13,988 nucleotides of DNA from positions 1-13,988 of the forward strand of contig JAJDES010000116.1 of NCBI GenBank assembly GCA_029259675.1, given 5' to 3'. Shown here one piece after another: positions 1-7,589 of this stretch (the first letter of the stretch is position 1; every line of letters starts with the position of its first letter). The notes beneath the pieces were generated by a model. That model saw only the letters and a list, made by a program, of their open reading frames with translations, did no database searches and had not been told where the DNA came from. The DNA is from Planctomycetota bacterium (GTDB taxonomy: Bacteria > Planctomycetota > UBA1135 > GCA-002686595). Made by a program: the position numbers and the translations under genes.

Positions 1-1445
1 CTATCGAAGACTTTGACGGGGACGGTCTGCTCGACATTCTCACGTGCGAATGGGATTCGCGTGTCCCGATCAGTTTCCTGCGCAACACGGGCCAGGGCGG
101 ATTTGAGAAGTTCACGCGCGAAGCCGGATTGGAAGGAATCCTGGGCGGAGTCAATTTGGTCCCCGCGGACTATGACAACGACGGAGACATGGATCTGTTC
201 GTTGCGCGCGGTGCTTGGTGGGGGGAATTGGGCAAACACCCAAACTCCCTGCTGCAAAACATGGGCGCAGGACGCTTTGCAGACGTCAGCTATTGGGCGG
301 GAGTGGCTGGCGAAGGCTTGGATCAGCCTTGCCAATCTGCGGCCTGGGCCGACATTGACAACGACGGTCTGTTGGACCTCTATGCCGCCACGGAACCGAC
401 TGCCCAGCAGGCTTCGCGCTCACAGCTTTTCGCAAACGACGGCGGAGGGCGCTTCCATGACATTGCGGAAGCGGCGGGTGTGTTGAACGCGCGCAATGCG
501 AAGGGCTGCGCCTTCGGTGATGTGGATGGGGACGGGCTGGCGGACTTGTACGTCTCCAATTTCATGGAGAAGAACCGCTTGTTCATGAATCGAGGTCAGC
601 GCAAGTTCGAAGACGTCGCCGAAGAGCGTGAACTCACAGAGCCGATCCGCAGTTTCGACACGTGGTTCTTTGACTACAACCACGATGGAAATTTGGATCT
701 GTTCGTTTCTTCCTATTGGACGGATGTGACCATTGTCGCCCGCGAGTTTTTGGGGCGTGAGCCCGAATCGATCGCGGAAGCGTCAACTATTTACAGGGGC
801 GACGGCAGAGGTTCATTTGCGCAGATCGGCAAGAGTGGAGGCATGACGCGCACGGTTGTGTCCCCAGGCGGTAGCTTCGGAGATTTGGACAACGACGGTT
901 GGCTCGACGTTTACTTGGCTACAGGCTATCCGGGCTACGACGCCTTGATGCCCAATGTGATGTATCGCAATCAAGGTGGTGAGCGCTTTGCGGACGTGAC
1001 GACCAGCGGCGGCTTCGGGCACTTGCAAAAGGGTAACTCGGTCGTTTTTGCGGATTGGGACGAAGACGGCGATCAGGACATCTTTTTGCAGGTGGGTGGC
1101 GCTTTCTCGGTGGATGCCTTCGGCGACGCATTGTTCGCAAACCCGGGCTTTCCCGAGCACAACTGGATCAAGATCAAGTTGATAGGAACGAAGTCCAATC
1201 GCTGTGCAATCGGTGCGCGCCTAAAGCTTCGCCTGCGTGCGCAAGATGGAAGCGTGCGCGAGATTTATCGAACAGTCGGCGCTCGCAGCAGCCAGGGCGC
1301 TGGACCTTCACGATTGCACATCGGATTGGGCGAGTCCGACGAGGTTGAAGAGCTTGAGATCTACTGGCCCGCGAGCGGCATCAGCCAAAGTGTGCGAGAC
1401 CTTGAGGGTGGCCGCCTTTGGACGATTGAGGAATCCGCGCAATAG
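1..1445 (+). CDS. VCBS/FG-GAP repeat protein with C-terminal ASPIC/UnbV domain (5' end outside window)
   Basis: The reading frame is open from position 3, so the start lies before the window; a TTG at 129 is internal. It encodes a run of calcium-binding-like VCBS/FG-GAP repeats with the signature D-x-D-x-D-G-x-x-D. Seven are visible: DFDGDGLLD near base 9, DYDNDGDMD near 168, then DIDNDG, DVDGDG, DYNHDG, DLDNDG and DWDEDG. Such repeats form beta-propeller blades in secreted or surface proteins. The last ~90 residues (from NWIKIKLIG to the end) match the ASPIC/UnbV domain seen in CRTAC1-like proteins, including the conserved GAR near its start, the SSQG segment and the closing IYWP motif. The protein is probably exported, but its signal peptide would be off the window. 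Substrate or partner is unknown. It ends in TAG and converges with the minus-strand gene at 1589. Family assignment is firm; function is not. Confidence 0.93.
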   Translation, partial: IEDFDGDGLLDILTCEWDSRVPISFLRNTGQGGFEKFTREAGLEGILGGVNLVPADYDNDGDMDLFVARGAWWGELGKHPNSLLQNMGAGRFADVSYWAGVAGEGLDQPCQSAAWADIDNDGLLDLYAATEPTAQQASRSQLFANDGGGRFHDIAEAAGVLNARNAKGCAFGDVDGDGLADLYVSNFMEKNRLFMNRGQRKFEDVAEERELTEPIRSFDTWFFDYNHDGNLDLFVSSYWTDVTIVAREFLGREPESIAEASTIYRGDGRGSFAQIGKSGGMTRTVVSPGGSFGDLDNDGWLDVYLATGYPGYDALMPNVMYRNQGGERFADVTTSGGFGHLQKGNSVVFADWDEDGDQDIFLQVGGAFSVDAFGDALFANPGFPEHNWIKIKLIGTKSNRCAIGARLKLRLRAQDGSVREIYRTVGARSSQGAGPSRLHIGLGESDEVEELEIYWPASGISQSVRDLEGGRLWTIEESAQ

Positions 1446-1469
1446 TGACGCGGGGTAGCTCACTCCACA

Positions 1470-1504
1470 TTCGAGCTGCTGGAAAGCTATGAATCAGCTT
1501 CGAA
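1470..1504. terminator. Candidate stem-loop after the VCBS gene
   Basis: The arm at 1470-1478 (TTCGAGCTG) pairs with 1495-1504 (CAGCTTCGAA) with one bulged base and a 16-base loop, 25 bases after the stop of the VCBS gene. There is no T-run, so it is a weak candidate for a terminator or a 3' mRNA end. A second, shorter stem (GCCACC 1533-1538 with GGTGGC 1560-1565) lies nearer the convergent gene. The 143-base gap shows nothing else. Confidence 0.3.
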
Positions 1505-1588
1505 GGAAGAGCCGATTCCGATGTGCGAGCCGGCCACCTGAATGAGCTCGGGCGGCTGCGGTGGCTAATCGGTGATAGACGCTGACTG

Positions 1589-2164
1589 CTAGATCGAATC
1601 CAACGCTTGCACGGAGGATTCGAGGTTCATGCGCGCTTTGGGCAATTCGAGGATCCCAAGCTGCTTGTGCCCGTCGGCGGTCATGCTCCACGTGCGGTTG
1701 AGCAGACGTTCCGCCACGGCAACTCCCTCCCACACGCGCGCAAAGTTTTCAAAGCCCATTTCCTTGGTGAGCTCGTCGTTGCGCGATGCGACCAAGAGGA
1801 AATCACCTGTGAGTATGTCGTCGATACGGTCGAGCAACTCTTGGTCTGACAGGGTCTCCTTGGACTCATCGATGCTGACGACATGTCCAAGAATGACCGG
1901 TAGCTTGGCTCTCAAGAGATCCAATGCGCCACCATGGGCGTCTTCGGCACTCTTGAGCTTGTCCACGACCACGCGACTTAGCGTGAAGCCCGCAAAGAGC
2001 AAAGCAAAGCCAACCAGCAAGAGCGGCCAAGCCAAGCTTTCCGTTGAGGCGGTTGCATCTTCCAAGCTGGAGGCGGACAGTGCGGGTGAATGAAAGCCGG
2101 CCGCACCCACGGTTCCCAAGCAAAAGCCGACGGTCATCAAAATATTGGGCAATAGGGCTTTCAT
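1589..2164 (-). CDS. Uncharacterised two-helix membrane protein translationally coupled to OPT transporter
   Basis: I do not recognise the family of this 191-residue protein. Two hydrophobic segments are visible at about residues 5-24 and 45-66, separated by a Ser/Thr/Ala-rich, probably extracytoplasmic linker. A soluble, charged, mostly helical tail of about 125 residues follows, presumably on the cytoplasmic side. The ATG at 2164 overlaps the TGA of the upstream transporter gene by four bases (ATGA). A GGAGG six bases before the ATG lies inside the transporter's last codons, which supports this start. Overlap plus internal Shine-Dalgarno points to coupled translation and a shared role, for example an accessory or regulatory subunit of the transporter (inference). 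No catalytic motif or cysteine pattern was seen. Confidence 0.8.
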   Translation of the reverse strand: MKALLPNILMTVGFCLGTVGAAGFHSPALSASSLEDATASTESLAWPLLLVGFALLFAGFTLSRVVVDKLKSAEDAHGGALDLLRAKLPVILGHVVSIDESKETLSDQELLDRIDDILTGDFLLVASRNDELTKEMGFENFARVWEGVAVAERLLNRTWSMTADGHKQLGILELPKARMNLESSVQALDSI

Positions 2165-4032
2165 GCTGCACCTCCGCCGAAGAATGAGCCAAGTACTTGA
2201 ATCAATGCATGCACGATTCCGACCATGCCGTCGCCGACAATTAATCCCGCGGCAATGGGGACGCCCTTGTCTTCAACCCAGCGGGTGCCTCGCATGCGCG
2301 CACTTATGATGCTGAGGATTCCGCCGATTCCGAACACGATCATGTATTCGAAGGGCAGGTAAAGGGAAAGTCCGATCATCACCCCCAGCCCGGGCGAAAC
2401 CAATAGCGATACGACTAAGCCAAGGGCCGCGCCGGTCAGGTATTTGCCAAGCGGAACGTCGCCGGATTGAACGATGTCAATGGCGCTTTGCAGGGAGCCG
2501 GCCTGGGGGGCTTTCAATTGCGGGATTCCAGACGGGAGGCTTGTTTCGCTACCGCCGGCTTCCACAAATGCGGCCAAGGCTTCGGGGCCCGCTTCGGCTG
2601 CGCGGTTGGCTAGTTCTGCCGCTTGCTCGGGACCGAAGGCGTAAGCTTTCCAGAGCACAATGACTGTAATCAGTGCGATCGGCGGACCGATCCAACACGT
2701 CGTCAATTGTGCAATTTGTTGCTTGATGGGCTTGCTTCCTACCAGGTATCCCGTTTTCAAGTCAGCCATCATGTCCGCACACATGGAAGTGGCCACGCAG
2801 ATGGCGGCTCCGATGGTCACGGCCGGAATGATGTACTCGTCACTGGTTCCCAGGATGCCCATCAAAATCGCAATCGCGATCAAGGCCAGTCCCGATAGGG
2901 GCGACCAGTCCGTGCGACCCGTCGTTTGCGCAACGACCAAACCCGCAAGCCACAGCCAGGCGCCGCCGACGACCGCGACCAATCCCGCCTGGCCCCAGGA
3001 CACGAATTCGCCCCCGGATAACTTAGCTGCGAAGAAGAGCAGCAAGCCTCCAACAATGAGGCCGGTGGAGAGCACCTTGAAGGAGACTTCCTCGCGCTCG
3101 CCGTGTTCCGGGGTTCCGCGCAAGCTGGCGATTGCGGCTTTTAGTGCCGGCATGGCGACCAGCACACCGGCCACAGCTCCGCCCAGAATCATGCCGATGC
3201 CGATGTTCTTGGAACTGAATAGGTTGAACTTTCCGGCAAACTCATCCGCGATTGAGTAGTCGAGGTTGAATGCCGTTGTGCCCACAAATTCGCTGGGAAC
3301 CCAACCCAGGCCGAGGCAAACGGGAATCAAAACCCAGAAGTTCAACAGCGTGCCGTACAAAATGACCAGGCCGTGTCTTCCGGCAAGGTAGCCCGCGCCC
3401 AAGCTGAGCAGGCTTAAAGCAAACACGAACCTGAATCCGGCGGGTAAGCCGAGGAATTCTCCCGCTGCCAAGTACGAGGGCAGGATTGTTTGGGTAGCGT
3501 CCCAGGGCGCATCTATTTTGGTCAGCGTCATAACCAGGGCCGAGACCAAAATGCTGATGCCCAGCAAGCGGGCTTTTTGAACGCCGGCGCCGGGTGACTT
3601 CAGGATCGTGGCGGTCGCAACCCCTTCGGGGAAGCGCAGGCGCTCGAAGTCGATGATCTGCTTGCGCAGGGGAATGATCATCACCACGCCCAGAATCGAG
3701 CCGCCCATGGTGGCCAGGATCATGGCTGGATAATTGATATCCCCTTCCAGGCCCAAGAGGAACAGAACCGGCACCGTGAAGGTGACTCCCGAGTTCACGG
3801 TGTTCACTCCCGAGGCAACCGTTTGGAAGATGTTGACTTCCAAAATGGATCCGCGCCGAAGAATGCCGCGCAAGATGCCGAAGCCGAGTACAGCTGCGAC
3901 GGTCGAGCCGACGATGCTGAACCCGATTTGCAGGCTGGCGTAGCAAATCCCCATATTGAGGACGGCGCCGACAAAAATGGCCAGGATCACACTGAGAGGT
4001 GTGAGTTCTCGATAGCGTTTGTTGCTGGGCAC
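2161..4032 (-). CDS. OPT family oligopeptide/metal-chelate transporter
   Basis: This 623-residue polytopic membrane protein resembles the prokaryotic branch of the OPT (oligopeptide transporter, OPT/YSL) family. The N-terminus has the typical RELTP opening followed by a first helix, and an N-M-G-I-C-Y-A-S-L-Q-I-G-F segment resembling the family's first conserved block. The hydrophobic profile suggests well over a dozen membrane helices. A polar, Ala/Glu-rich loop at about residues 475-535 precedes the block APQAGSLQSAIDIVQSG, which resembles the family's late conserved region. Family members import small peptides or siderophore/nicotianamine-type metal chelates by proton symport; the substrate here cannot be read from sequence. 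The GTG start at 4032 has a perfect AGGAGG only four bases upstream. The gene is first in a two-gene unit with the 191-residue membrane protein. Confidence 0.88.
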   Translation of the reverse strand: MPSNKRYRELTPLSVILAIFVGAVLNMGICYASLQIGFSIVGSTVAAVLGFGILRGILRRGSILEVNIFQTVASGVNTVNSGVTFTVPVLFLLGLEGDINYPAMILATMGGSILGVVMIIPLRKQIIDFERLRFPEGVATATILKSPGAGVQKARLLGISILVSALVMTLTKIDAPWDATQTILPSYLAAGEFLGLPAGFRFVFALSLLSLGAGYLAGRHGLVILYGTLLNFWVLIPVCLGLGWVPSEFVGTTAFNLDYSIADEFAGKFNLFSSKNIGIGMILGGAVAGVLVAMPALKAAIASLRGTPEHGEREEVSFKVLSTGLIVGGLLLFFAAKLSGGEFVSWGQAGLVAVVGGAWLWLAGLVVAQTTGRTDWSPLSGLALIAIAILMGILGTSDEYIIPAVTIGAAICVATSMCADMMADLKTGYLVGSKPIKQQIAQLTTCWIGPPIALITVIVLWKAYAFGPEQAAELANRAAEAGPEALAAFVEAGGSETSLPSGIPQLKAPQAGSLQSAIDIVQSGDVPLGKYLTGAALGLVVSLLVSPGLGVMIGLSLYLPFEYMIVFGIGGILSIISARMRGTRWVEDKGVPIAAGLIVGDGMVGIVHALIQVLGSFFGGGAA

Positions 4033-4369
4033 GTGACCTCCTGATGGGCAATAGGAGGGCTAAGCATAGCGACCAATCGGCGCTGGCTCCTGATTAAGGA
4101 CTTGCTCTTTACCTGGGCTGGGAAGCCGGCCGAAGGATGCTGCTTGCGCGGCCGTGGGTATGCCTTGAGCCAACGGGGTCGGCACCGGCCCGAAAGCGCT
4201 CAGCGCGCACAAAGAACAGAGAACTGGCAAACAGGTGCCGCGGCTTGTCGCGCCCCATAAAAGAGGGTGTGAGGTAAAAAACGCCTCGATTGGCAAGCTG
4301 CGGCGCCTAGCTAGGGCCCGGTTGATGAAGACGTCCATGGGCCGCTCACGCCGAGTCCCGCTTTCCGCT
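4033..4369. other. Intergenic region between sigma fusion and OPT gene
   Basis: Both flanking genes are read leftward, so this 337-base gap holds the end of the sigma-fusion transcript and the promoter region of the OPT gene. On the minus strand, a T6 run (4281-4276) follows a weak GC stem (CGCC/GGCG), which could be a poor terminator. A TATGCT hexamer near 4060-4055 could be a -10 box, but I found no matching -35. An open frame of about 90 codons (ATG at 4337, minus) runs through the gap with a hydrophobic stretch but no clear Shine-Dalgarno, so I do not call it a gene. No riboswitch or tRNA was recognised. Confidence 0.4.
4037..4058 (-). promoter_or_regulatory. Shine-Dalgarno of OPT gene with pairing CCTCCT upstream
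   Basis: On the minus strand, AGGAGG (4042-4037) is the ribosome binding site for the GTG at 4032. A perfect complement, CCTCCT (4058-4053), lies just upstream with a 10-base loop. A six-base-pair stem in the mRNA leader would therefore hide the ribosome binding site. The pairing is seen directly; a regulatory role is inference and may be chance. Confidence 0.4.
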
Positions 4370-7300
4370 CTAGGGTGCGATCCAGGCGTCTTCTCCTGGC
4401 AGGACATGGAATCGCGCCAGTTCGCCGGGTCCCCCTTGCGCCGAAATCCAGTGCGAAATTCGGCACAGGCCCGCGGGGACGAACGGCAGCTCGAACTCAC
4501 CGTTCAGATTGGGCTTCAAAGACGCGAATGCACTCAGATTGTTGCCCAGGTCCGCATTGAACTGATACCAACTCTCGGAGACATGCTGACCGGCATCGAG
4601 CCGACCACTGAGCGTGGCACTTTGAAGCTTGGTCTCCCATTGGTTGAGGCCCACCTGAAGTTCCAATTTAGTGAACAACATAATCTGAGGGTCGTTGATC
4701 GGCCCACGGCTGAATCTCAGGGCATATTCACCCGCAGGGGCTTCGAAGCGGAAAGAGCCGTCGCCCATGACTTTTGTGTCCCAGCATCGCGATGATTTGT
4801 ACGGCTGGCCCGTGCGCGACGGGTTCAGGCTCACCGTCCAATGCGAAAGTTCATTCTGCTGACCTGTGATCTCCAAGCGTCCTTCGAGTGTCGCATCAAT
4901 CTCGTTCTTCAATAGAACCTCTACGTAGGATTCTTCGCTCGCTCGCAGTTCCACGTTGCTGCGCGGTTTCCAAGGTTGCTTCAACTCAACCATGTGGATC
5001 GTGTTCTTATTGGAGTCATCCAATACGGGGAAGACATACCAAGGTCCGGGTTCGAGCTGTTCGAAATGGAATTCGCCCTCATGACTTGATGTTGTCGATT
5101 GGATGTCCGGACCGCCATTGGTTGCAAGCAGGGAGATTCCTGCGCGACCTTTCCCAATGTCTTCCATGACACGTCCGCGCAGGCTGCCGGGCCGCATGAG
5201 TTCAACTTCGATTAGGCTCGAGTCTTGTGCCGCATTGAATTGAATGGGTCCCACTTCCTGATTGGCCCAATCCGTATGCTCCACATATAGGGAGTAACGG
5301 CCGGCTTTGGGTGGAAACAATTCAATCAAACCTTCGGTATCGGCTTCAGATTCACAAACGGAGTTCATTATGACTCGAGAAGGGCAGCCCTCGAACAATA
5401 GCAATTGATTGGGCTCCACAAGCTCGTAAAGCGAAGCTTTGGCTTTTGCTGCGGGCCTTCCATCGGCAATCACTCGGACGCGCAGGGGCTTGGCGGGTTG
5501 CAGCGTGATTTCCATCGCTGCGGCATGGGTTTGGGTAAGAACGGGCGAGCGATACGGTAGGAACCCATTCGAATAGACCAAAATTTCAAACGAGGAATGA
5601 ATTACGCGTGGGGTCGCGTAGCCGTCCTGATGATGCACTTGAATGGGGAGTCTCGGATTAGATCCTCGGAACCCTTGCGCGACGCCTGCTTCGATGGTCT
5701 TGACTCCGAACAACTCTATCGGGTTGCCCTCCGGATTTTGAACGCGTATCTCCTGCTGCGCGGGTTTTGGTAGTTGAACTACAATTGTGTGATCTGGAAT
5801 GGACTCGCTTTCGGGCAACAAGCCATTCGGATGACTCTGCCCCCCTGAAGCATTGCGCAAAACAACTACAGTAAGCCTGGATGAAGAGTCGCTGACTTTC
5901 AGCAAGTCCAAACTCATGTTTGCAGCGACGTCCCCAATGGGCGCATAGCCATTTTCGTCAGCGGTTATCCAGTTCTCGGCGAAGCCGGCTCGGTAGTGCA
6001 GGCTGGCATTGGGCTCGGGCTCACCATTAGGCCCGAGCACGAGTACACCCAGCCAGGATTGCTCCTGAGGTTTCGGGGCTTGCAGTCGCAAGAACTGTTC
6101 GCCGCTCTTCAACCACAACTGTTCGCTGTGATCCCACCCCGAAGGTGATTGCACCCAAATGTGCGCGAGCCCATCGGGGAGGAGCAAAAAACTGAAGCGG
6201 CCCTCCTCGTCCGTAGTTGTTTGAATGGATTTGTTGCTCGGTCCGCGGAGGCGATTGATGATGGGCTTCTCGCTTATGCTTCCGTCCGCCGCAACAACGA
6301 GTGAGTCGACCAAAGCTCGGCCATCTGCATCAATAGCAAGTCCCGAAATTCTGCAGCCCTGCACAAGGGTCACATCCCCGAGCTCAATCGCGTCTCCCAT
6401 GTCCAGTTCAATTGTGCGAGTCCAAAGCAAGTCGCCGCTTGTTGCGTGGAGACTCGCCTCAATTTGGCGGTCCAACCGATTGCTCTCTACATAGATGCGT
6501 CCGTCTTGGTCGCTCTCCCAGCGCATGGATCGCCCGCGGCTAGTGGCGACCATGTTGACGCCCTTCAGCGGATTGCCGCTCGGATGCAGGAAGCGAACGG
6601 AGAAGGTCGTCAAGGGATTGGAAGGCGCCACTTGACTTAGCAGGTTTTGCACGAGGCCCGTGGAGCCTAGGGCCGGGTCCGAAGCTTTACTTGCGGCAAT
6701 GGACTGTCTTGCGGGATCGCTTGCTTGCTCGGGGGCGGTCACTTTGAAGCTGGGCAAGTCTTCTGCGAGTTCATGACTTGCCTCAGCGCCCGCAAGTTGA
6801 TGGGCTTCATCCAATGCGATCGTTTTGACCTCCGGCTCACCAAAAATTTGAATCACGCTGAGTGTCGTCAACATGATCGCGGCAACAGCGGTGGACCACA
6901 TCGCCCAGGTTGCAAGTGAGGCGCTCGCTCCCGTTCCAGCTGCGCCGCCCACGCCCAATGCCGGCGCTTTGTGTGCTAGCGGCGCGAAAGCCAAGCACCA
7001 CTGCTTGCGGTCGCCGGCGTGGAGCGAATCCAATTGGCGCCGCAGGTCTTCCAGTGCCCGCGACAGGCGCCAGCGAACCGTTGCGGAGGGAATGTTGCAG
7101 CGCCGTGCGATCTCAGCGGAGCTGTGTCCGGCGTAGAAGCGCTCGAGCACGGTTTCGCGGAGTTCGGTTGGCAGGGCGAGCACGCAATCGGCGAGGGTGC
7201 GGCCGAGGTCCACTTCGTGGGCCAGGGCCGCCGGGGATTGTTCGTGGAACTCCGGCGAGGCCCCTTTCTCCTCGCGCTTGTTCCGGTTGCTTTCGCCCCT

Positions 7301-7516
7301 TTGGATGTCGCGCCAGCGGTTGCTGAGAACACGGCTCAGCCACGGTCGCAGGGGCCGGTTCGCATCCGGCGGCGTGCGCATGGCCGAGAGGAGCGTGTCC
7401 TGGGCCAAGTCATCGGCACGGCTCGGGTCGCGTACGAGAACGCTCGCGAGGTTCTTGAGCCACGTGAGGTGGCTGAGCAAATCTTCGGGACGGATCGGTG
7501 TGCTGTTTGCGGTCAT
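4370..7516 (-). CDS. ECF sigma factor fused to a transmembrane helix and multi-domain carboxypeptidase-regulatory-like extension
   Basis: The 1048-residue product begins as an ECF (sigma-70 family) RNA polymerase sigma factor. Region 2 spans residues ~10-75, with the core ADDLAQDTLLSAM and the WLSRVLSNRWRD segment. Region 4 spans ~105-165 and carries a helix-turn-helix with SSAEIARRCNIPSATVRWRL. A hydrophobic segment at ~200-226 is the only clear membrane helix. The remaining ~800 residues are a chain of roughly seven or eight beta-sandwich modules of carboxypeptidase-regulatory/Ig-like type, each with a G-R/S-x-V opening and a D-x-x-G-x-F/Y-x-F turn (for example TTDEEGRFSF, SSHEGEFHFEQL, MGDGSFRF, NLNGEFELPFVPAG). 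The likely topology is sigma domain in the cytoplasm and modules outside, making a tethered sensor and transcription factor in one chain. No anti-sigma gene is adjacent. Sigma and module assignments are strong; topology and release by proteolysis are inference. Confidence 0.88.
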   Translation of the reverse strand: MTANSTPIRPEDLLSHLTWLKNLASVLVRDPSRADDLAQDTLLSAMRTPPDANRPLRPWLSRVLSNRWRDIQRGESNRNKREEKGASPEFHEQSPAALAHEVDLGRTLADCVLALPTELRETVLERFYAGHSSAEIARRCNIPSATVRWRLSRALEDLRRQLDSLHAGDRKQWCLAFAPLAHKAPALGVGGAAGTGASASLATWAMWSTAVAAIMLTTLSVIQIFGEPEVKTIALDEAHQLAGAEASHELAEDLPSFKVTAPEQASDPARQSIAASKASDPALGSTGLVQNLLSQVAPSNPLTTFSVRFLHPSGNPLKGVNMVATSRGRSMRWESDQDGRIYVESNRLDRQIEASLHATSGDLLWTRTIELDMGDAIELGDVTLVQGCRISGLAIDADGRALVDSLVVAADGSISEKPIINRLRGPSNKSIQTTTDEEGRFSFLLLPDGLAHIWVQSPSGWDHSEQLWLKSGEQFLRLQAPKPQEQSWLGVLVLGPNGEPEPNASLHYRAGFAENWITADENGYAPIGDVAANMSLDLLKVSDSSSRLTVVVLRNASGGQSHPNGLLPESESIPDHTIVVQLPKPAQQEIRVQNPEGNPIELFGVKTIEAGVAQGFRGSNPRLPIQVHHQDGYATPRVIHSSFEILVYSNGFLPYRSPVLTQTHAAAMEITLQPAKPLRVRVIADGRPAAKAKASLYELVEPNQLLLFEGCPSRVIMNSVCESEADTEGLIELFPPKAGRYSLYVEHTDWANQEVGPIQFNAAQDSSLIEVELMRPGSLRGRVMEDIGKGRAGISLLATNGGPDIQSTTSSHEGEFHFEQLEPGPWYVFPVLDDSNKNTIHMVELKQPWKPRSNVELRASEESYVEVLLKNEIDATLEGRLEITGQQNELSHWTVSLNPSRTGQPYKSSRCWDTKVMGDGSFRFEAPAGEYALRFSRGPINDPQIMLFTKLELQVGLNQWETKLQSATLSGRLDAGQHVSESWYQFNADLGNNLSAFASLKPNLNGEFELPFVPAGLCRISHWISAQGGPGELARFHVLPGEDAWIAP

Positions 7517-7522
7517 TTTGTG

Positions 7523-7528
7523 CCTCCG
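7523..7528 (-). promoter_or_regulatory. Ribosome binding site that fixes the start of the sigma fusion
   Basis: The frame could also begin at an ATG at 7531. However, the bases right after that ATG read CGGAGG, ending six bases before a second ATG at 7516. That is an ideal Shine-Dalgarno spacing for 7516, giving an N-terminus of MTANSTPIRPEDLL. The upstream ATG has no comparable site, so 7516 is preferred. Confidence 0.75.
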
Positions 7529-7570
7529 CATTCCTTCACGCCGCCGGGCTCCCGATCGTTGGTGGATTCG

Positions 7571-7589
7571 CTAGGCTCTCCCCATCATG
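7571..7589 (+). promoter_or_regulatory. Possible -10 box close to aminopeptidase start (short-leader or leaderless mRNA)
   Basis: CTAGGCTC lies just before the ATG at 7587, placing a TAGGCT -10-like hexamer nine bases from the start codon, and no Shine-Dalgarno is present. The next plus-strand gene has an almost identical arrangement. No convincing -35 was found, so this is tentative. Confidence 0.25.

Noticed and set aside
2660..3259. 199-codon plus-strand open frame
   Set aside because: It lies entirely opposite the OPT transporter gene, and its product has no coherent domain; a codon-bias shadow.
4196..4206. GCGCT-C-AGCGC palindrome
   Set aside because: A one-base loop cannot form a hairpin, and such short GC palindromes are expected by chance at this composition.
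4060..4337. About 90-codon open frame on the minus strand downstream of the sigma fusion, with a hydrophobic stretch
   Set aside because: There is no clear Shine-Dalgarno before the ATG at 4337, no recognisable motif and no family resemblance; the longer frame overlaps the well-supported sigma fusion.
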